From Acinetobacter sp. S54 (GTDB lineage: Bacteria > Pseudomonadota > Gammaproteobacteria > Pseudomonadales > Moraxellaceae): DNA of 64,000 nucleotides. A program made the translations under genes and the position numbers. Shown in pieces: positions 44,090 through 52,168 of the stretch; position 1 is the first letter of the stretch, and every line of letters starts with the position of its first letter. The notes under the pieces are model-generated. The model saw only the letters and a list, made by a program, of their open reading frames with translations, was not told the DNA's origin and made no database searches. The DNA is taken from positions 186,001 to 250,000 of the forward strand of contig NZ_JACVUI010000004.1 in the NCBI RefSeq assembly GCF_016624945.1, read 5' to 3'.

Positions 44090-45127
44090 ATGCGTTTTTC
44101 ATTATTTGTACACATGGAACGTGTTTCTGATCAGCAAACGCAGAAACAGCTTTATGATGAAATGATCGAGCTTTGTCAGATTGCCGACCGTGGCGGTATG
44201 CATGCAATCTGGACAGGTGAGCATCATGCTATGAATTTTACCATTGCACCTAATCCATTTATTAATTTGGTTGATATTGCCAACAAAACTCAACATGTGC
44301 GTTTGGGTACTGGAACAGTAGTTGCACCTTTTTGGCATCCGATCAAATTGGCTGGTGAAGCAGCCATGACAGATATTATTACCAATGGCCGTCTGGATAT
44401 CGGGATTGCACGTGGTGCGTACTCATTTGAATATGAACGCATGGTTCCGGGCATGGATGCTTGGAGTGCGGGACAGCGTTTACGTGAAATGATTCCAGCC
44501 ATTAAAAATTTGTGGAAAGGTGATTACGAACATAACGGTGAGTTTTGGCAATTTCCAAAAACGACCTCTGCACCGCAACCTCTACAACAACCGTATCCTC
44601 CAATCTGGGTCGCGGCACGTGATCCAAACAGCCATGAATTTGCAGTACAAAATGGCTGTAATGTACAAGTTACTCCATTGCATTTTGGTGATGACGAAGT
44701 TGAAAAATTGATGGGACACTTTAATGCGGCGTGTGAGAAGTTTGCTGATGTGCCACGTCCTGAAATCATGTTACTGCGTCATACTTATGTTGCGGATAGT
44801 GAAGAAGATGCCCAATTGGCTGCGGATGAAATAAATGTGTTCTACAATTATTTCGGAGCATGGTTTAAAAACGAGCGCGAAATTAGTCAGGGTTTAATTG
44901 CACCGTTAAGCGAAGATGAAATTGCCGCACATCCATTTTATAGCGCAGAAGCTATGCGTAAAAATAATGTGATCGGGCAGTCGCAGGAAGTTATAGATCG
45001 CTTAAAAGCATATGAAGCAATGGGTTATAACGAATATTCATTCTGGATTGATACAGGCATGAGCTTTGAACGTAAAAAAGCCTCATTAGAACGTATGATC
45101 AATGAAGTGATGCCCGCATTTGCATAG
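44090..45127 (+). CDS. Luciferase-like flavin-dependent monooxygenase, TgnA-like
   Basis: LLM-class oxygenase of 345 residues: MRFSLFVHMERVS, MHAIWTGEHHAMNF, VRLGTGTVVAPFWHP, GRLDIGIARGAYSFEYERM, WVAARDPNSHEFAVQNGCNVQ. It accepts FMNH2 from a separate reductase encoded just upstream and inserts oxygen. In trigonelline (TgnAB) and pyridine (PyrAE) breakdown, such pairs open the N-heterocyclic ring between the C-2 and C-3 atoms. The pairing and operon are strong evidence for that type of reaction; the precise ring substrate is not shown by the sequence. Confidence 0.85.
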   Translation: MRFSLFVHMERVSDQQTQKQLYDEMIELCQIADRGGMHAIWTGEHHAMNFTIAPNPFINLVDIANKTQHVRLGTGTVVAPFWHPIKLAGEAAMTDIITNGRLDIGIARGAYSFEYERMVPGMDAWSAGQRLREMIPAIKNLWKGDYEHNGEFWQFPKTTSAPQPLQQPYPPIWVAARDPNSHEFAVQNGCNVQVTPLHFGDDEVEKLMGHFNAACEKFADVPRPEIMLLRHTYVADSEEDAQLAADEINVFYNYFGAWFKNEREISQGLIAPLSEDEIAAHPFYSAEAMRKNNVIGQSQEVIDRLKAYEAMGYNEYSFWIDTGMSFERKKASLERMINEVMPAFA

Positions 45128-45137
45128 GAGAGAAGAC

Positions 45138-46607
45138 ATGACTTCTCAATTCCAGTTGTACATTAATGGTCAGTTTGAAGATGGTGCTGCACAATTTGAC
45201 AGTATCAATCCAGCAACAGGCCAAGTTTGGGCAAAAATGCCCGAAGCACGTAGAGATGAAGTAAATCGTGCTGTAAATGCCGCTTCACAAGCAATGCAAA
45301 ATGCTGCATGGACTGGTTTAACTGCGTCTCAACGGGGTAAATTGCTGTATAAACTCGCAGATTTAATCGAAAAAGCTGCACCAGAACTGGCTCAGTATGA
45401 AACCAGTGATACGGGCAAAATCATTCGTGAAACTTCCAGTCAAATTGCGTATGTGGCGGAATACTATCGCTACTATGCAGGAATTGCAGATAAGCTTGAA
45501 GGAAGTTATTTACCGATCGACAAGCCAGATATGCAAGCATGGACCATCCGTGAACCTGTAGGTGTCGTTGCGGCGATTGTTCCTTGGAACAGTCAATTAT
45601 TTTTGTCTGCGGTCAAAGTTGGGCCGGCACTCGCTGCGGGTTGTAGCGTGGTCCTAAAAGCTTCGGAAGAAGGCCCAGCTCCTTTACTTGCCTTTGCTCG
45701 TCTGGTACATCAAGCTGGTTTTCCTGCCGGTGTCGTGAATGTCATCACTGGTTTTGGTCCAGAATGTGGCGCGGTGCTGAGTAGTCATCCAGATGTAGCG
45801 CATGTGGCATTTACAGGTGGCCCTGAAACTGCACGTCATATCGTACGTAATTCAGCAAATAATCTTGCCAAAGTGTCGCTTGAACTAGGTGGAAAGTCTC
45901 CATTTATCGTATTTGCAGATGCAGACCTACAAAGCGCCGTCAATGCACAGGTCGCTGCAATCTTTGCAGCCACTGGACAAAGTTGTGTCGCGGGTTCGCG
46001 TTTATTGATTGAAGCGAGTATCAAAGATGAGTTTGTGCAGCGTTTAGTTGAACGAGTACAAAGCATTAAGATTGGTTTACCTGATGATATGTCAACTGAA
46101 TATGGCCCCCTATGTACATTACGCCAACGCGAAAAAATTGAACAGGTGGTGGCAAATTCTATTCAGCAAGGTGCAAAATTGCTTACAGGTGGTAAATCAC
46201 TAGATCGACAAGGCTATTACTATCCGCCAACGATTCTGGACTGTAGTGAGGTGCCTCATGCGGACTGCGTCATGACCGAATTATTTGGACCAGTGCTGTC
46301 AGTCGTAAGTTTTGAAACTGAAGCCGAAGCGATCGAGAAAGCCAATAACACTCCTTATGGGCTTGCTGCTGGCGTATTTACCAATAATTTAAGTCGCGCG
46401 CATCGTATGACCAAAGCGATTCAGTCAGGGATTGTTTGGTTAAATACTTACCGCGCGGTGTCACCACTTGCACCTTTTGGTGGTCATGGTTTGTCTGGCC
46501 ATGGTCGCGAGGGCGGAGCGGATGCGGTGCTGGACTATACCACTACCAAAACGGTGTGGTTACGTACTTCAGATCAACCGATTGATGATCCCTTTGTGAT
46601 GCGATAA
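45138..46607 (+). CDS. Aldehyde dehydrogenase, TgnC/PyrC-like
   Basis: NAD(P)-dependent aldehyde dehydrogenase of 489 residues. Visible: VAAIVPWNSQLFLSAVKVGPALAAGCSVVLKAS, the catalytic Glu in LELGGKSPFIVFADAD, the nucleophile Cys in TGQSCVAGS (about residue 285) and the PFGGHGLSGHGREGG end. In the recalled tgn and pyr routes the aldehyde from ring cleavage is oxidised by such an enzyme. GGAGAG nine bases upstream sets the start at 45138. It is the last gene in a tight operon. Confidence 0.85.
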   Translation: MTSQFQLYINGQFEDGAAQFDSINPATGQVWAKMPEARRDEVNRAVNAASQAMQNAAWTGLTASQRGKLLYKLADLIEKAAPELAQYETSDTGKIIRETSSQIAYVAEYYRYYAGIADKLEGSYLPIDKPDMQAWTIREPVGVVAAIVPWNSQLFLSAVKVGPALAAGCSVVLKASEEGPAPLLAFARLVHQAGFPAGVVNVITGFGPECGAVLSSHPDVAHVAFTGGPETARHIVRNSANNLAKVSLELGGKSPFIVFADADLQSAVNAQVAAIFAATGQSCVAGSRLLIEASIKDEFVQRLVERVQSIKIGLPDDMSTEYGPLCTLRQREKIEQVVANSIQQGAKLLTGGKSLDRQGYYYPPTILDCSEVPHADCVMTELFGPVLSVVSFETEAEAIEKANNTPYGLAAGVFTNNLSRAHRMTKAIQSGIVWLNTYRAVSPLAPFGGHGLSGHGREGGADAVLDYTTTKTVWLRTSDQPIDDPFVMR

Positions 46608-46926
46608 CGCATCGTGAAGGAAAAGGAACTCTGGTTTTAAGTTCAGGGATGAATCTATAAAGATATTGAATTTTAGCGTTCTATAAATTGAATCGTGGTT
46701 TAAAAAGATGGTTATTGTTGGGCCTTTAAAATGCACCGACCATATTCACTTTATCTTTTTTTGCCATTTATTTCCCGAAATTGCTAAAAGCCAGTGTGTA
46801 AGAGTTAAAAAAATAGAGATCAGGTCATCTGGATATGGCGCTGATCGGGCAGGTTGCAAGACCTAAGTTTACTCTCACTAATACTGATATTGAGGAAAAT
46901 GAATTCCTCAAAGAGAGATTAAGGAT
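46608..46926 (+). other. 319-base leader region of the permease gene with competing stems
   Basis: No gene seen. Near the permease start several stems can form: GATCAG (46818-46823) with CTGATC (46841-46846); AGGTC (46822-46826) with GACCT (46860-46864), which excludes the first; AGGT / ACCT (46851-46854 and 46861-46864); and TGAGGAA / TTCCTCA (46891-46897 and 46904-46910), ending 11 bases before AAGGA. No T-run follows, so any switch would act on translation. I do not recognise a known riboswitch. Confidence 0.4.
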
Positions 46927-48327
46927 ATGAGCCAAAATGAAAAAAATGCTTTCGCCATAGAAAGTCATTCAATTGATTATGTTGATCCAACAGAACGTCA
47001 TGGGAAAGTGCGGGATCTATTTACCCTCTGGTTCTGTACCAACATTGCGCCACTCGCTGTAATTACAGGTGCAATGTCGATGTTGACCTTTAATTTAAGT
47101 CTGATCAGTGCTTTAGTGGCTATTTGCTGCGGGCATTTCTTTGGCGCGGCTATTCTGGCCCTGACGTCTGCACAAGGGCCACAAGTGGGCATTCCACAAA
47201 TGATACAAAGTCGCGCACAGTTTGGGCGTTACGGTGCATTATTGGTGGTGTTGTTTACTACTCTGATTTACCTCGGTTTCTTTATTTCTAATATTATTTT
47301 GTCTGGCAAAACACTGCATACAGTGGTTCCCGCTATTCCTGTTCCCACTGCTACAGTGATTGGAGCTATTGCAGCAACCACCATTGGTATTGTTGGTTAT
47401 CACCTGATTCATAAGTTTAACAAGATTGGCACGTGGTTTATGGGAGGCTCCTTGCTGATCGGATTGATGATCATGATTCCACATATCAATGCTGATGTTT
47501 TGGCAAAAGGCTCTTTCAATCTGAAAGGTTGGTTTGCGATGTTTGGCCTATGTGCAGTATGGCAAATTAGTTTCTCACCTTATACCTCTGATTATTCTAG
47601 ATATTTGCCAAAAAGCATTGGAATTTATAAGCCTTTTATTTATACCTATTTGGGTGCATCACTTGGAACTATCTTCGCGATGAGTTTCGGTACGGTGGCG
47701 GTAAGTATTGGATCTAGCACAGATGCAATGGAAGCTGTTAAATCAGGTACAGGCGTATTTGGTTATATCCTGATGATTTTATTTTTATGCAACATCATTG
47801 GTCATAATGCCATGAATCTGTATGGTGCGGTTTTATCCTGTATTACCTCGATTCAGACGTTTGCTGGAAAATGGATGCCAAGTAAAAATGTGCGCATTAC
47901 GCTGTCTATTGTTGTATTAATTCTTGCGACATTTACTGCGCTTTGGGCTTCAAGCAATTTCATTAGCTTTTTCCTAAATGTCATTTTCGCCTTATTGTTT
48001 ATTTTGGTGCCTTGGGTGTCTATTAATCTTTTAGATTTCTATGTCGTTAATAAGAAATCTTATGATATTCAATCCATTTTTGCTCAGGATGGTGGTATTT
48101 ATGGAAAATTTAATGCTAAAGCACTCATCGCTTATTTTATTGGAATTGTGGTGCAAATCCCATTTCTAACCAATGCATTTTTCACTGGGCCTTTCGCCAC
48201 TATGATTCCAGATGTGGATATTTCATGGGTGATCGGCTTGGTGGTAAGTTTTGTTGTGTACTACCTCTTTAATCTAGGAAAGATTAAATGTAGCTCTCCC
48301 GCATTAAATACCAATGCACAACTTTAA
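46927..48327 (+). CDS. NCS1-family permease (purine/cytosine-like)
   Basis: 466-residue secondary transporter with about 12 membrane segments of the NCS1 family. Motifs: PTERHGKVRDLFTLWFCTNIAPLAVITGAM, GPQVGIPQMIQSRAQFGRYGA, WQISFSPYTSDYSRYLP and NLYGAVLSCITSIQTFAGKW. Known NCS1 substrates are nucleobases, allantoin, hydantoins and pyridine-related vitamins. In this gene cluster it likely imports the N-heterocycle that the monooxygenase opens. It is separated from the enzyme operon by 319 bases and sits 24 bases before a porin gene, with which it is co-transcribed. Confidence 0.88.
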   Translation: MSQNEKNAFAIESHSIDYVDPTERHGKVRDLFTLWFCTNIAPLAVITGAMSMLTFNLSLISALVAICCGHFFGAAILALTSAQGPQVGIPQMIQSRAQFGRYGALLVVLFTTLIYLGFFISNIILSGKTLHTVVPAIPVPTATVIGAIAATTIGIVGYHLIHKFNKIGTWFMGGSLLIGLMIMIPHINADVLAKGSFNLKGWFAMFGLCAVWQISFSPYTSDYSRYLPKSIGIYKPFIYTYLGASLGTIFAMSFGTVAVSIGSSTDAMEAVKSGTGVFGYILMILFLCNIIGHNAMNLYGAVLSCITSIQTFAGKWMPSKNVRITLSIVVLILATFTALWASSNFISFFLNVIFALLFILVPWVSINLLDFYVVNKKSYDIQSIFAQDGGIYGKFNAKALIAYFIGIVVQIPFLTNAFFTGPFATMIPDVDISWVIGLVVSFVVYYLFNLGKIKCSSPALNTNAQL

Positions 48328-48351
48328 ACATGACAAGAAAGGATTCAGTTC

Positions 48352-49524
48352 ATGAATAGAAGTAATTTACAACTTACACTCGCTTCAATATTTATGGCGA
48401 TTAATACACCTAGTTTTGCCGGGATTAGTTTTGGTGATAGCAACAGTGACTCGGGTCAATTAACTGTATCCGGCTATGTTCGAGGAAATTACCAGCTTAA
48501 GCATTATGGCGAAGATGCGGATGATCAGAAAATTCGTTTTGATGCGGCGCAACTTAAACTCGATTATGCACGGGGTGATTTATTTGGTCACGCAGAATAC
48601 CGTTGTTACCAATATGAAAAGCTATGTGATTTTTCCTCTATGATTGATGCTTATATGGGCTACCATCTGAATAAAACAGATCAGGTTGTAGTAGGCATGC
48701 AGCCTATTCCATTTGGTCCTGGACGATTTTGGGGAAATAGCTTATATGGCAGCATGAATACCACTGCTGGTCTGGAAGATGTACATAATCTTGGTGTCAA
48801 CTATCATGCTGAATTAGCGACTGCAACCAAATTTGATATTGGATATTTTGCGATTGATGGGGGACATTATTCAGGTCAGTATACCCCTGATTCGGGACGT
48901 TACACAGCTAACTATGTTCGCTCTGATGATCCAACTCAAACGGATCTGGAAGAAAAGAATATGTGGGTTGGGCGTATTGCACAGGATATTCCACTTGGTG
49001 TCGATGGATTAAATACGCAAATCGGTGCTTCTTACTGGATATCAGATATTGACAATAAAATCACAGATGAAACAGGTCGACGTAAGGCATGGGCCGTGTT
49101 TGCTAAAGCCAATTATGATCAATTCAATGTGACCTTTACGGGCGGTAAAAATCAGGTCGATAACAAAGATCTAAGACATCCCGAAGCGTCTTTAATGGGT
49201 TCTTATGATAGTGAATATCAAGTCGCCAATGATGCTAATTACTACACCATAGATGCGGGTTACACATTTAAGAATATCGGCAACATTGGTAATATTACCC
49301 CTTATATCATGCATAGTCGTTATAACAAAGACATGGATGGAGCAAAGGATTCTACGCGTAATATTTTAGGTGTCAGTATTGACCATAAGCAACTGTCATT
49401 GGTGGCTGAATATATTATGGGTAAAAATGATCCGTTTATTGGTGGAACCTCAACGTCTTTGGCACAAGGTGATGATGGTAAATGGAACAAATTACTGAAT
49501 TTAACTTTGTTCTATTACTTCTAA
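48352..49524 (+). CDS. Outer-membrane porin, 390 residues
   Basis: Signal peptide SNLQLTLASIFMAINTPSFA, followed by a barrel with alternating polar and aromatic residues: VSGYVRGNYQLKHYGEDADDQ, FGHAEYRCYQYEKLCDF, VVVGMQPIPFGPGRFWGNSLYGSMN and a C-terminal LLNLTLFYYF with Phe for BAM recognition. This resembles proteobacterial phosphate-/carbohydrate-type barrels more than DcaP. Two Cys (RCYQYEKLC) flank a loop and may form a disulphide. Cotranscribed with the NCS1 permease, it likely supplies passage of the same substrate across the outer membrane. Confidence 0.82.
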   Translation: MNRSNLQLTLASIFMAINTPSFAGISFGDSNSDSGQLTVSGYVRGNYQLKHYGEDADDQKIRFDAAQLKLDYARGDLFGHAEYRCYQYEKLCDFSSMIDAYMGYHLNKTDQVVVGMQPIPFGPGRFWGNSLYGSMNTTAGLEDVHNLGVNYHAELATATKFDIGYFAIDGGHYSGQYTPDSGRYTANYVRSDDPTQTDLEEKNMWVGRIAQDIPLGVDGLNTQIGASYWISDIDNKITDETGRRKAWAVFAKANYDQFNVTFTGGKNQVDNKDLRHPEASLMGSYDSEYQVANDANYYTIDAGYTFKNIGNIGNITPYIMHSRYNKDMDGAKDSTRNILGVSIDHKQLSLVAEYIMGKNDPFIGGTSTSLAQGDDGKWNKLLNLTLFYYF

Positions 49525-49539
49525 AAGCGTTTTATAACA

Positions 49540-49561
49540 TTCGGAAACCGAAAATTTTTTT
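49540..49561 (+). terminator. Terminator after the porin gene
   Basis: Stem TTCGG / CCGAA (49540-49544 and 49548-49552), loop AAA, then AATTTTTTT. It separates the permease-porin unit from the next operon. Confidence 0.75.
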
Positions 49562-49571
49562 CAGTAATTTT

Positions 49572-49589
49572 TTGGTATGCCATAATACA
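49572..49589 (+). promoter_or_regulatory. GntR operator 2, before the semialdehyde dehydrogenase gene
   Basis: GGTATGCCATAATACA (49574-49589) matches the corresponding 16 bases of the palindrome at 41701-41724 in 15 positions. The left arm is degenerate. It lies 106 bases before the ATG. CATAAT within it could be a -10 element, so binding would repress. Confidence 0.72.
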
Positions 49590-49694
49590 AAGAGTTTAGC
49601 CATTGCTGAGAAAATGGCTAAATCAGATCAAAAATTACATCATCAATCATTTTGAAATGACAAAAATGGTTGTATCTGTACACAAAGGTGATTT

Positions 49695-51146
49695 ATGCAA
49701 CTCAATCAAATGCCCCTATTTCACCAGCAAGCCTTCGTTGCTGGACAATGGTGTAATGCCGATAATCAACAAACTTCTGATATTTATAATCCAGCAACAC
49801 AAGAAATCATTGGCACTGTACCCAATATGGGAAAAGCCGAAGCGCAACGCGCAATTCAGGCCGCAGTTCATGGCTGGGATGCATGGAAAAATAAAACTGC
49901 TAAAGATCGCTCTATTATTTTAAAAAAATGGTTTGATCTGATGGTACAGCATGCAGATGAATTGGCATTTATTCTCACCAGTGAACAGGGTAAACCACTT
50001 GCTGAGGCGAGAGGGGAAATTCTCTATGCAGCCAGTTTTATTGAATGGTTTGCTGAAGAAGCCAAGCGTGTTTATGGTGATGTTATTCCGAGTCCTTATC
50101 CAGATGCGCGGATCATGGTCACTAAACAACCCATTGGCGTGGTTGCTGCAATTACGCCGTGGAATTTCCCTGCGGCTATGATTACACGTAAAGTGGGGCC
50201 TGCATTGGCAGCAGGTTGTCCATGTATTGTGAAGCCTGCACCTGAAACTCCATTTACTGCTTTGGCATTGGTTGATCTAGCAATACAGGCTGGGGTGCCC
50301 GCAGAAATTTTTAGTGTAATTACAGGGGATGCCATCAGCATTGGTGATGCCATTTTTGAAAGTGACGATGTACGTAAATTTACCTTTACTGGTTCTACAC
50401 CTGTAGGCAAATTATTGTATCAACGTTCCGCGCAAACCCTAAAAAAGGTTTCTCTGGAATTAGGTGGTAATGCACCATTTATTGTGTTTGATGATGCGGA
50501 TTTAGGCGCTGCAATAGATGGGGCGTTGATTGCAAAATATCGAAATGCAGGACAAACCTGTGTTTGTGTCAACCGATTTTTGGTTCAGGCAGGTATCTAC
50601 GAGAAATTTATAACTGCATTAAAAGAAAAAGTAGCGGCATTTGCTATTGGTAATGGCTTGGAGCAGGGCAATGAGATTGGCCCATTGATTAATGAAAATG
50701 CAGTGAAAAAAGTTGAGGCACATGTGGCCGATGCGTTAACCAAATCCGCACGTTTGATCACAGGTGGTCAGCGCCATACCGCTGGAAATCTATTTTATCA
50801 ACCTACGATTATTGCTGATGTTACCTCAGAAATGGATGTTGCCACGCAAGAAACATTTGGCCCTTTAGCTGCGATTTTCAAATTTGACACTGAACAACAA
50901 GCGATTGAAATGGCGAATGCAACTGAATTTGGTTTGGCTGCTTATTGTTACACACAAGATTTAGGGCGTGCTTGGCGCATGAGCGAACAACTGGAATACG
51001 GTATGGTCGCGATCAATAAAGGTTTAATTTCCAATGAAGTTGCTCCATTTGGTGGGATCAAATCTTCAGGTTTGGGGCGTGAAGGTTCAAAATACGGTAT
51101 GGAGGATTATCTAGAAATTAAATACACCTTATTTGGAGGCATTTAA
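49695..51146 (+). CDS. Succinate-semialdehyde dehydrogenase, NAD(P)-dependent (GabD-like)
   Basis: 483-residue aldehyde dehydrogenase of the SSADH subgroup: FVAGQWCNADNQQTSDIYNPATQEIIGTVPNMG, TPWNFPAAMITRKVGPALAAGCPCIVKPAPETP, the catalytic Glu in LELGGNAPFIVFDDADLG, the nucleophile Cys in NAGQTCVCVNRF and INKGLISNEVAPFGGIKSSGLGREG. Oxidising succinic semialdehyde to succinate is the last step of trigonelline (TgnE) and pyridine (PyrD) breakdown. It has its own copy of the GntR operator, and its stop is directly followed by the next ATG (TAAATG). Confidence 0.87.
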   Translation: MQLNQMPLFHQQAFVAGQWCNADNQQTSDIYNPATQEIIGTVPNMGKAEAQRAIQAAVHGWDAWKNKTAKDRSIILKKWFDLMVQHADELAFILTSEQGKPLAEARGEILYAASFIEWFAEEAKRVYGDVIPSPYPDARIMVTKQPIGVVAAITPWNFPAAMITRKVGPALAAGCPCIVKPAPETPFTALALVDLAIQAGVPAEIFSVITGDAISIGDAIFESDDVRKFTFTGSTPVGKLLYQRSAQTLKKVSLELGGNAPFIVFDDADLGAAIDGALIAKYRNAGQTCVCVNRFLVQAGIYEKFITALKEKVAAFAIGNGLEQGNEIGPLINENAVKKVEAHVADALTKSARLITGGQRHTAGNLFYQPTIIADVTSEMDVATQETFGPLAAIFKFDTEQQAIEMANATEFGLAAYCYTQDLGRAWRMSEQLEYGMVAINKGLISNEVAPFGGIKSSGLGREGSKYGMEDYLEIKYTLFGGI

Positions 51147-51536
51147 ATGAACAACGAACAATTTGAAAAAGGTCTAGCGATTCGCAAGCAAGTGCTGGGT
51201 GAGGAATACGTCAATAATTCCATTAACAATGCCGATGACTTTAATTTGCCTTTGCAGGAACTGGTGACGGAATATTGTTGGGGGGCAGTTTGGGGGCGTG
51301 AAGAGTTGAGTAAGCCTGAACGCAGTTTGATTAATCTTGCCATGATTTCTGCTCTTAATCGCCCACATGAACTTAAATTGCATGTTAAAGGTGCATTACG
51401 TAACGGCGTGCCTAAAGAAAAAATTCGTGAAGTATTATTACAAGTTGCGATTTACTGCGGCGTACCGGCGGCAGTTGATAGCTTTCGTATTGCCAAGGAA
51501 GCGATCAAAGAATATGAGCAAGAAAATATCGAATAG
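51147..51536 (+). CDS. Carboxymuconolactone decarboxylase family protein
   Basis: 129 residues: GLAIRKQVLGEEYVNNSI, ELVTEYCWGAVWGREELSKPERSLINLAMISALNRPHELKLHVKGALRNGV and EVLLQVAIYCGVPAAVDSFRIAKEAI. This is the CMD fold of PcaC and AhpD. The protein resembles PcaC-like members more than CxxC peroxidases; no CxxC pair is visible. Translation starts at the stop of the dehydrogenase. In an N-heterocycle pathway it could decarboxylate or isomerise a lactone intermediate. This is inference; no known tgn step needs it. Confidence 0.85.
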   Translation: MNNEQFEKGLAIRKQVLGEEYVNNSINNADDFNLPLQELVTEYCWGAVWGREELSKPERSLINLAMISALNRPHELKLHVKGALRNGVPKEKIREVLLQVAIYCGVPAAVDSFRIAKEAIKEYEQENIE

Positions 51537-52168
51537 CGGGTTATCGTTTGGACCCATGCGATATTTAAATATATATTCAGTATGTGCAATGATATCTATC
51601 GTTTCTATGCATGATTGAGTTTGTTATATTTCTTTACCCACAAATAGCGTGAAAGTTTGTGGGTAAAGCTAACTCCATATTCAGATTAAATAGATTTTTA
51701 AACTGATCAGCCATCGTGTTTATTACCTATGGCCGAATTTCTATTAAGCTATTCAATATATAAAAATTATTATATTTTATAAATCAATATCTTATATTTA
51801 TTTGGTCTTACAATATTGCTTTGGCTATTGGGAAATTTATCTTCAGCTTCATCAGTCTATTATTGAATCAAATTTTTAAGATTTCTTGAGACCTATTGAG
51901 TAGATCGGTTTAGAAGCCGAGGATTTGTTGCAAATTTTTTAGTGTGAGACATTTGGATGAATGTTTTATACTTAAGCAAATACTGATGTCGCTTATCTTA
52001 GATCCTGATTTTGCTCCCTCATGGGTTTTACCGACAGCATTGGTATAAGGTGTAATTGCTCGTATAATATTAGCACCCACCAAAAAAATGGGTGCAGATA
52101 TAGCTTCTTAAACCCATAAGACTAGTCAATACCCTGTGAAAGTATGACTGAAGATGGAAAAGTGAAAA
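51537..52168. other. 632-base noncoding region, right edge of catabolic block
   Basis: No gene is recognised. After the CMD gene a 13-base stem CTTTACCCACAAA / TTTGTGGGTAAAG (51632-51644 and 51656-51668) probably ends the operon, though no T-run follows. The middle (51750-51880) is strongly AT-rich. Closer to dusB, GCACCCA / TGGGTGC (52073-52079 and 52089-52095) can form a stem with an A-rich loop. No integrase or transposase remains are visible. The region may be an old insertion boundary. Confidence 0.5.

Noticed and set aside
46815..46870. Possible TPP riboswitch before the NCS1 permease, because of bases resembling GATCTGGATAATGCCAGC
   Set aside because: The CTGAGA box of the thi-box is missing and the spacing is wrong. 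Only a general structured leader is supported.
51880..52110. Remnant of a transposase or integrase before dusB
   Set aside because: All six frames are short and no recognisable motif appears; no terminal inverted repeats or duplicated target bases are seen.
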